Below are positions 7,055 to 12,969 of a stretch of DNA of 24,363 nt, one piece after another (positions within the stretch are counted from its first letter, which is position 1; the number at the start of each line of letters is the position of its first letter). The notes beneath the pieces are model-generated. The model saw only the letters and a program-made list of their open reading frames with translations. It did no database searches and was not told where the DNA came from. A program made the position numbers and the translations under genes. Source of the DNA: an uncultured Eubacteriaceae bacterium (GTDB taxonomy: Bacteria > Bacillota > Clostridia > Eubacteriales > UBA1433); contig CALFLU010000101.1 of assembly GCA_937880125.1 (NCBI GenBank), forward strand, positions 1 through 24,363, written 5' to 3'.

Positions 7055-8254
7055 ATGACTGAAAGGAAGACAAGCACGATAGGAAACGGTTGGTTGTGGA
7101 TGGGAGCGGCAATTTCAATTTCGGAGATTTTGGCGGGAACACTGGTTGCGCCGCTGGGTTGGCAAAAGGGAATTTTGTCAATAGTAATCGGACATTTGAT
7201 AGGAGGGATATTTCTTTACTTCGCAGGCTACATCGGCGCGCAAACAAGAATGAAGGCAATGGACACGCTGAAGATATCTTTTGGCCGTCAGGGAGGCACG
7301 CTCTTTGCGGTGTTAAACGTACTGCAACTGGTGGGTTGGACGGCGGTGATGGTGGTAAACGGCGCGGGTGCGCTCAATGCCATTATGGGACGCAGCGGCA
7401 CAGCAGCCATCTACATCGGCTCTCTGATCATTGGCGGTTTGATTTTGATTTGGGTGTTGTTGGATGCAAAATTTTTGGAAAAAGTAAACTCGACAACGGT
7501 AATTGCCTTGACAATACTGTGTGTGGTGCTTACCTATAAGGCTTTTACGGGGACGGCAAGTGCGGCGGTTGCGGGAGAGATGACCTTTAGCGGTGCCATT
7601 GAATTATCCATTGCGATGCCTATTTCTTGGGTGCCCGTCATTGCAGACTATACCAGCAAAGCAAAGCACCCTGTGCAGGCAAATCGCATCAGCAATATTT
7701 CGTATTTTATCGGGAGTTGTTGGATGTTTTTAATCGGCATGGCGGCGGCCATCATCACGGGCATTGCGGATGTGCCGCAATTGATGAGCCTGTTGGGCGT
7801 GGGTGTTGCGGGACTGTTGGTGATTGTGTTTTCCACGGTGACCACAACCTATTTGGACGCGCTTTCCGCGGCAATCAGCTTTCGAACCATCTTCAACGTG
7901 CTGACAGAAAAGAAAATTGCGTTGATTGTCACTGTCATTGGCACGTTGATTGCCTGCTTTGTGCCCATTACGTTTTTTGACCGGTTTTTGTATTTGATCG
8001 GTTCTTGCTTTACACCGATGATTGCCATTTTGGCAACGGACTATTTCTTGCTCAAAAGAGTCAAAATCACCTCGGGTGTCGACTGGATTAATTTGATTAT
8101 TTGGTTGGTCGGATTTGTGATATACAGAATTTTCCTTGCGTTGGATTTGGTTGTCGGCGCATCGGTGCCCGCCATTGTTTTGGTTGTACTCATCACATAT
8201 TTTGTCAATCGAAACAGAAAAAAGACGGAGATAATATCAGAAGAAATTATGTAA
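7055..8254 (+). CDS. cytX: CytX, NCS1-family hydroxymethylpyrimidine permease (copy 2)
   Basis: Tandem duplicate of the preceding gene, also 399 residues and NCS1 family. Most differences are conservative, and the C-terminal third is almost the same. The start is the ATG at 7055, nine bases after AAAGGAG (7039-7045); an open frame continues upstream to 6965 but that part has no resemblance to copy 1. Copy 2 keeps Glu24 in ISISEILAGT. It is separated from copy 1 by 122 bases in which I see no clear promoter or terminator, so it is probably the last gene of the riboswitch operon, ending at the terminator just downstream. The retained pair suggests either dosage or two related substrates. Confidence 0.92.
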   Translation: MTERKTSTIGNGWLWMGAAISISEILAGTLVAPLGWQKGILSIVIGHLIGGIFLYFAGYIGAQTRMKAMDTLKISFGRQGGTLFAVLNVLQLVGWTAVMVVNGAGALNAIMGRSGTAAIYIGSLIIGGLILIWVLLDAKFLEKVNSTTVIALTILCVVLTYKAFTGTASAAVAGEMTFSGAIELSIAMPISWVPVIADYTSKAKHPVQANRISNISYFIGSCWMFLIGMAAAIITGIADVPQLMSLLGVGVAGLLVIVFSTVTTTYLDALSAAISFRTIFNVLTEKKIALIVTVIGTLIACFVPITFFDRFLYLIGSCFTPMIAILATDYFLLKRVKITSGVDWINLIIWLVGFVIYRIFLALDLVVGASVPAIVLVVLITYFVNRNRKKTEIISEEIM

Positions 8255-8255
8255 T

Positions 8256-8292
8256 AAAAAACAGCGAGTGCCATAGGGGCTCGCTGTTTTTT
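8256..8292 (+). terminator. Intrinsic terminator ending the TPP-regulated operon
   Basis: AAAAAACAGCGAG (8256-8268) and CTCGCTGTTTTTT (8280-8292) form a 13-bp stem with an 11-base loop and a T-run. It starts directly after the cytX copy 2 stop codon. The A-run on the left makes it potentially bidirectional. Confidence 0.93.
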
Positions 8293-8351
8293 ATGTTTGC
8301 AAGACAAAAAGAAATTGAATGTTTCGAAAAATGAAATATGAAGAAAGACGG

Positions 8352-8380
8352 TTTCAATTTTTATCAAAAGATGATAAAAT
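8352..8380 (+). promoter_or_regulatory. Candidate promoter for the polysaccharide deacetylase
   Basis: TTTCAA (8352-8357), a 17-base spacer and TAAAAT (8375-8380), with TGA just before the -10 giving an extended -10. The -35 is weak. It lies after the operon terminator and 39 bases before the gene. Confidence 0.5.
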
Positions 8381-8418
8381 AAAATTAATAATAACACGTA
8401 ATATCATAAAGGACTCAA

Positions 8419-9315
8419 ATGATGCAGAAAAAAAGAACTATCATCCGTGCATGTGTGGGATTGTTTTTAATAATATGCCTGCTTTCCTCAGCAGGATGCA
8501 TGGCAGGCAGGCGTGGCATGCATATTGGGCAGATCCGGAACCATGCATGTCCGAGGGCAGATACTTTGTTGCAGGCAATGCCCGCTTTTCGGGCAAAAGA
8601 AATGGGTGCGGTAAAAATCTATTCGACGGCGCAGGTGCAAGAATGGCTGCGCTTTGGAAGTCGATCTGCAACCTATCCCAACGACAGAAAAATTGTTTTT
8701 ATTACCATTGATGATGGACCTCATTCGCAACATGGTATGAAAATGATTGAAACACTTAAGGCGCACAACATTGCCGCAACTTTCTTTTATATCGGCGGCT
8801 ATGTTGCGGGCAGAGAAGCTCAGGTAAAGTTGGCGTTGGAAAACGGCAATAGTGTGGGTTTGCACAGCGACTCCCATAATTATCGATATTTGTATCCCGG
8901 ACGCAGCGGCAATGCGGATAATATTATACAAGATTTAAAAAATCTGCTTCAGCGCTATCAGTGGGCTTTGGGTCAGGCGCCGGAGTTTACGGCCTATCGT
9001 TATCCGGGCGGGCATATGTCTTGGAAAAATTTGTCGGAGGCAGACAGCCGACTGGGCTCTATGGGGCTTGCTTGGCTGGACTGGAATGTCAGCACGGGAG
9101 ACTCGGTGCGTGAAGACATTTTGACCGTGGAAATGATCATGAATAATGTGCGTGCCACCACAGAGCGCATCAGTGATAAAAATGTGGTTGTGTTGTTGAT
9201 GCATGAGACAGAAGCGGCCACGGCAGAGGCATTGCCCGAAATTATACGCTATTATCAGGATCAGGGATATGAGTTTGGCATTTTGGATTCTCCGAAGGGA
9301 ATCAGAACACAATAA
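8419..9315 (+). CDS. Polysaccharide deacetylase (NodB/CE4) lipoprotein
   Basis: Predicted cell-surface enzyme of carbohydrate esterase family 4, which removes acetyl groups from peptidoglycan or other N-acetylated glycans. The N-terminus is a lipoprotein signal: basic MMQKKR, a hydrophobic stretch, and lipobox LSSAGC with Cys27 as the lipidated residue. The NodB motifs are present in order: TIDDGP (96-101, catalytic base and metal Asp), HSDSH (149-153, metal histidines), RYPGG (194-198), DWN (221-223) and LLMHE with His262. All key residues are intact, so it should be active. The start (ATG 8419 or ATG 8422) follows AAAGGA. The gene stands alone between two terminators. Whether the substrate is peptidoglycan, chitin-like oligomers or another polymer cannot be read from the sequence. 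Confidence 0.92.
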   Translation: MMQKKRTIIRACVGLFLIICLLSSAGCMAGRRGMHIGQIRNHACPRADTLLQAMPAFRAKEMGAVKIYSTAQVQEWLRFGSRSATYPNDRKIVFITIDDGPHSQHGMKMIETLKAHNIAATFFYIGGYVAGREAQVKLALENGNSVGLHSDSHNYRYLYPGRSGNADNIIQDLKNLLQRYQWALGQAPEFTAYRYPGGHMSWKNLSEADSRLGSMGLAWLDWNVSTGDSVREDILTVEMIMNNVRATTERISDKNVVVLLMHETEAATAEALPEIIRYYQDQGYEFGILDSPKGIRTQ

Positions 9316-9431
9316 AACGGGCGATATATGAATTGTTCTTCAGCGTCGCGTCTGTTACTGATTGGTCAAAGGGACAGGTACGCCACTTGCAGCGTTTCCA
9401 CAGTTATGATTGATAAAAGAAGTGTTTCCAT

Positions 9432-9462
9432 AATAAAAGAGAAGGTCTCCTTCTCTTTTATT
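9432..9462 (-). terminator. Bidirectional terminator between deacetylase and pyruvate kinase-like gene
   Basis: Perfect 14-bp inverted repeat (9432-9445 and 9449-9462) with a 3-base loop; each strand ends in a CTTTTATT tail. It lies between convergent genes and coincides with the frame-corrected stop codon of the pyruvate kinase-like gene. Confidence 0.85.
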
Positions 9463-10951
9463 GATTCCACATATTTCCGGCAATGCCCAAGGCACGCAAT
9501 TTCGGATCTTTTTTTGTATTGATGTTTTGCAAATCTGCACAGCACGTCGTTGAGCAATATCACGGCATCGTTTAAATAATCGCCTTTATTGAGCATAATA
9601 CATTCAGACTTGGAGCCGAGTGTGATATCGGACATTTCGGCACGTGTGGGAATGCCTGTTTTAACGAGATTTTCAAGCACTTGGGTGGCCCAAATAACAG
9701 GAATATGCGCAGCTTCGCAAATCCATTGAATTTCTTCCTGCAATTCAGAGAGTCGCTCATAGCCTACTTCCACAGCAAGATCCCCCCTAGCAATCATGAC
9801 ACAAATTTGATTTTGTGTCATGGCTTTAAAAATGACGGAAGGAAGGACGTCAATAATTTCGAGTGTTTCAATCTTAATCATTATGCTGACATCTTTTTTG
9901 CGCTGAGGTTGCAAACGCGAATTTCCTGAATGTCTTCATTGTCTTTAACAAAGGAAATACCGATGATATCGGCATGGCGACAAACAAAATCCAAATCTTC
10001 TTTGTCTTTTTCAGTCAGAATTTCAGTTTTGTAATCCAATTTCGGAAAACTAAGACCTCTTTCGGACTTAAGGCGCACGCCGCCTTGTTTAAAGCAATGG
10101 GTGATGCGTATAACTGCGCCTTCGGGCTTGATGTCTTCGACAACACCTTGGACGTGACCATCATCTATATGAACAGGGTCGCCCACTTTAATGTGCTTGA
10201 CAATTTCGGGAATAGTGCAATCTACGACGACGGGAATGGAATAATAGTTCGTTAAATATTCTTCTCCGCTCAAAAAAAGCAAATCATTTTTGTTGATTTT
10301 GACATCTTTTAGCGTTGTCAAAAGCCGTTTGGTGCGAATTTTGGGACCCGCAATGTCCATGGCAATTTTACAATTTTTTTCGAGTTCTTTATTGGCCTTT
10401 TTCACTTTATTAATCATCTTTTTCCAAATATCGGCATGATCATGGGCACAATTGATACGCACCACATCTGTTCCGTTTTCGATCAGGGAGTAAATCAGAT
10501 ATTTGTCGGTGGCGGCCTGAGTGGGAAGGGTGACCATAATACGTGTATAGCGATCAGCTGGCTGAGGACCGATAACATGATCGGTGTTTTTTTCCAGTAT
10601 TTTTTGGCCGCGATAGAATAGTTCCTTGGAAGGATATCCAAGAGAGGTGTTCGTTGCGAGAATGGCGGCAATGCTTACAAGAATGGTATCGATGCTTTCA
10701 ATGACGCGAGATTCTGATCTGCCTAAGGAAGAGAGCCCATAGCGCTGCAATTTTGATTGAAGTGCTCTGAGATCATTTTTGCGAAAAGCCATGTAATAAG
10801 CGAGATTTTGTATGCTGTAGAGTGTGTCTTGGTCGTCGATGTCTGCAGACCAACGAGAAATGATTTCTTGTCCGTTTGATAAAATGTCTTGTTTTAGTTC
10901 CAAGAGTTCTTTGTGGAGATTTTTTAAATCTTTTAAATCGGCATTTTTCAT
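9458..10951 (-). pseudogene. Pyruvate kinase-like protein with N-terminal extension, two homopolymer frameshifts
   Basis: Pyruvate kinase converts phosphoenolpyruvate and ADP to pyruvate and ATP. This belongs to the variant group with an extra helical N-terminal domain (about residues 1-130) before the barrel (TRIMVTLP from 136). It has RINCAHDH, DIAGPKIRT, MIKIET with the active-site Lys, ARGDLAVE, and ATQVLE...PTRAEMSD. The ATG at 10951 follows AAGGAGGAG. The frame breaks at the A6 of 9894-9899 (one A missing) and again at the A7 of 9509-9515 (one A too many). Correcting both gives a C-terminus QYKKDPKLRAL and a stop at 9458-9460, exactly at the terminator; net length stays divisible by three (497 residues). 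Uncorrected frames end at 9881 and run through the terminator to 9366. It may be a decaying gene or contain sequence errors. Confidence 0.8.
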
Positions 10952-10973
10952 AAACACTCCTCCTTTTTAACAG

Positions 10974-10979
10974 ATTATA
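10974..10979 (-). promoter_or_regulatory. Candidate -10 box for the pyruvate kinase-like gene
   Basis: On the minus strand TATAAT occurs 22 bases upstream of the ATG and just before the AAGGAGG site, leaving a very short leader. No convincing -35 box is visible at the usual spacing. Confidence 0.35.
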
Positions 10980-11075
10980 CCGAACAGTTTTGAATGGATG
11001 TGGGCATTTTACAATAATTTACAAAAAAATCACGCAGATTATACAATGCCGCAGCATAATCGGCGGTAAGGTGTT

Positions 11076-11104
11076 TTGAGTGAGGAGAAAAAGCATGATA
11101 TAAT
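11076..11104 (+). promoter_or_regulatory. Promoter for the signal peptidase II-like gene
   Basis: TTGAGT (11076-11081), a 17-base spacer and TATAAT (11099-11104) with TGA directly before it (extended -10). It lies 32 bases ahead of the gene, in the 185-base divergent region shared with the pyruvate kinase-like gene. Confidence 0.75.
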
Positions 11105-11136
11105 GAAAAAGATTTTAATGAAAACCGAGATAAAAA

Positions 11137-11607
11137 ATGAACAATATATATCTTATTTCGCTATGCGCATTGCCTGTGATAGTTATTGGTACAGACCAAT
11201 ACATCAAATACCGGATAATGAAAAAATGGTCGGAGCGCGAATATCAAAAAACGAGAACAAGCAAGGTGTTCTTGCGACCGGTAATCAACACCGGAGGCTT
11301 TTTGGGGTTTGGAAAAAGACGTTCCAAATTGTTTTTTATTGCCATTTTTTTTGTGGCGTTTGCGTTAATGACGTGGATGATTTTGATGGAGGTATTGGTT
11401 TTAGGTATCGACTCTGTGCAGGTTTATCTGCTGCTTGCACTGTTGTCGGCAGGGGTGTCTAACACCATTGACAGAATCAGGCATGGGGGCGTAATCGACT
11501 ATTTGCAAATTGCCATCGGGAAAAAATTTATCATTGTCAATTTTGCGGATATGGTAATCTTTGCAAGCGGCATTGTCTACCTTGTCTTATCCGTTTTAGC
11601 ACCATAA
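11137..11607 (+). CDS. lspA: Signal peptidase II (lipoprotein signal peptidase) family protein
   Basis: Membrane aspartyl protease that cleaves lipoprotein signal peptides before the lipidated cysteine. At 156 residues with four hydrophobic segments it has the normal size and topology. Family motifs are DQ at 20-21 (TDQYIKY), NTGG (51-54), NTIDR with catalytic Asp112, GGVIDY (117-122), and NFADM with catalytic Asp138. The start has only a weak upstream site (CGAGA), and the transcript leader is short. The sequence is divergent from typical LspA, lacking the usual AF after NxG, so it could be a second, specialised copy. It is monocistronic, with its own promoter and terminator. The lipoprotein deacetylase at 8419 is one potential substrate in this window. 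Confidence 0.8.
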   Translation: MNNIYLISLCALPVIVIGTDQYIKYRIMKKWSEREYQKTRTSKVFLRPVINTGGFLGFGKRRSKLFFIAIFFVAFALMTWMILMEVLVLGIDSVQVYLLLALLSAGVSNTIDRIRHGGVIDYLQIAIGKKFIIVNFADMVIFASGIVYLVLSVLAP

Positions 11608-11637
11608 AAAACCTCTCCAGCATTCGGAGAGGTTTTT
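11606..11637 (+). terminator. Bidirectional terminator between lspA and the dehydratase gene
   Basis: AAAAAACCTCTCC (11606-11618) pairs with GGAGAGGTTTTT (11626-11637) around a 7-base loop. Runs of A and T on both sides let it serve both convergent genes. Confidence 0.93.
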
Positions 11638-11653
11638 GTCTTTTTTGAGACGC

Positions 11654-12967
11654 TTATACTGTTTGTTTGCCCGTCTCTAAAGCCGGAATTCGGCAAGAGG
11701 TTGACTGCATGTTTCTGCGCGCGGTGGCAAGCATTAGTTTGATGCGATTTTCTTGATTGATTTTGGTTGCACCGGGGTCAAAATCGATGGCAACGATGTT
11801 AGACTCGGGGTGATTTTGCTTGATGCGGCGAATCATACCCTTGCCCACAATGTGATTTGGCAGGCATCCAAAGGGTTGTGTGCAGATGATATTGTCAATG
11901 CCTGCATCAATAAGCTCCAGCATTTCTGCCGTGAGCAACCAGCCTTCACCCATTTTGTTGCCGGTGTCGACATAGCCCTTGACCAATTCTTTGATGCGCT
12001 CGAAGGATTGCATCGGGCGAAAATCGGAATAATTGGCAATGGCGCTGTTGACTTTGTCTTGTAGCGCATAGATGAAGCGGAAAATCCACTTTACGACAGT
12101 GGTTTTGATATAGCCTTTATGGTAGATGCGATAATCCACCAGCACATTATTCAGCGAATACAGTGCAAAGTCCAGTAAAGGCGGCATAACAACCTCTACA
12201 TCTTCGTTATGCAAAAATTCTTCCAGATTGTTGTTGCCCAATGCGGCATATTTGATGTAGATTTCACCCACGATGCCCACTTTGATTTTGTCTTGGGTCG
12301 TTCGCTCAATGGCATGAAAGTCGCGAACGATTTGAATAAACTTTTCATTGGCAGCCTTGGGCAAAAAGCTCGTGGATTTTTGAATCTCTCTTTTGATGGC
12401 ACGCATCCAGCTCTCAAGCAGTCGGTCGGTGTCGCCGCTATTTTTTTCGTAAGGCCTTGTTTGATTGGAAATCCACATAAGCAAGTCACCGTAAATTACC
12501 GCGTAGGTCAACTGTGCGATGATTTTGGGCGTCATTTTAAAGCCGGGATTTTTTTCCATGCCGACCAGATTAAAGGAGATAACGGGCACGTGTTCCAGGT
12601 TTTGATTTTTCAGCGCTTTGCGAATGATGTGAATATAATTTGATGCACGACAACCGCCGCCTGTTTGGCTCATGACCAGTGCGGTTTTGTTCATATCATA
12701 TTCGCCGCTTTTCAAAGCGTGTAAAAGCTGACCCGTGGTAAGAAGCGCAGGATAACAAAAGTCGTTGTGCACACTGCGCAGCCCTTCGTCGATGATGTCT
12801 TGACCCGTGGTGTCGAGAATAACGGCATTGTATCCGTGCAATCTAAAAATTTCTTCAAAAAAACCAAAATGAATGGGCAGCATCATCGGCATAAGCAACG
12901 TGTACTCATTTTTCATTTCTTTTGTAAAGAGAAGACGACCGGTTTTGTCGTATTGTAGAGTTGCCAT
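11654..12967 (-). CDS. 2-hydroxyacyl-CoA dehydratase family protein (HgdB-like; PlsR/PlsA part)
   Basis: 437-residue member of the 2-hydroxyacyl-CoA dehydratase/benzoyl-CoA reductase-like iron-sulfur proteins. Cysteines likely to bind a cluster include Cys71 (NDFCYPA), Cys106 (GGGCRASNY) and Cys368 (QPFGCLPNH). It begins two bases after the stop of the 976-residue activase-like gene, with AAGGAAGG upstream, so the two are coupled. In many anaerobes these two proteins are fused into one of about 1400 residues; 976 plus 437 gives that size. From memory, related proteins (PlsA and PlsR) are needed for plasmalogen synthesis in Clostridium perfringens; that link is my best guess for function, and another low-potential reductase role is possible. 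Its end abuts the shared terminator with lspA. Confidence 0.82.
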   Translation of the reverse strand: MATLQYDKTGRLLFTKEMKNEYTLLMPMMLPIHFGFFEEIFRLHGYNAVILDTTGQDIIDEGLRSVHNDFCYPALLTTGQLLHALKSGEYDMNKTALVMSQTGGGCRASNYIHIIRKALKNQNLEHVPVISFNLVGMEKNPGFKMTPKIIAQLTYAVIYGDLLMWISNQTRPYEKNSGDTDRLLESWMRAIKREIQKSTSFLPKAANEKFIQIVRDFHAIERTTQDKIKVGIVGEIYIKYAALGNNNLEEFLHNEDVEVVMPPLLDFALYSLNNVLVDYRIYHKGYIKTTVVKWIFRFIYALQDKVNSAIANYSDFRPMQSFERIKELVKGYVDTGNKMGEGWLLTAEMLELIDAGIDNIICTQPFGCLPNHIVGKGMIRRIKQNHPESNIVAIDFDPGATKINQENRIKLMLATARRNMQSTSCRIPALETGKQTV

Positions 12968-12969
12968 GT

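Noticed and set aside
8319..8711. Open frame overlapping the start of the deacetylase
   Set aside because: It runs out of frame through the lipoprotein signal and catalytic region of a well-supported gene and has no recognisable content.
9316..9431. GGGACAGGTACG motif (9371-9382) reminiscent of sequences near REP-type IS200-like transposases
   Set aside because: A single short copy with no transposase or second copy in the window; not enough to call a mobile element remnant. I see nothing else in this gap.
9366..9457. C-terminal part of the uncorrected pyruvate kinase frame
   Set aside because: It translates through a perfect terminator hairpin and loses similarity after the A7 run, so it is an artefact of the frameshift.
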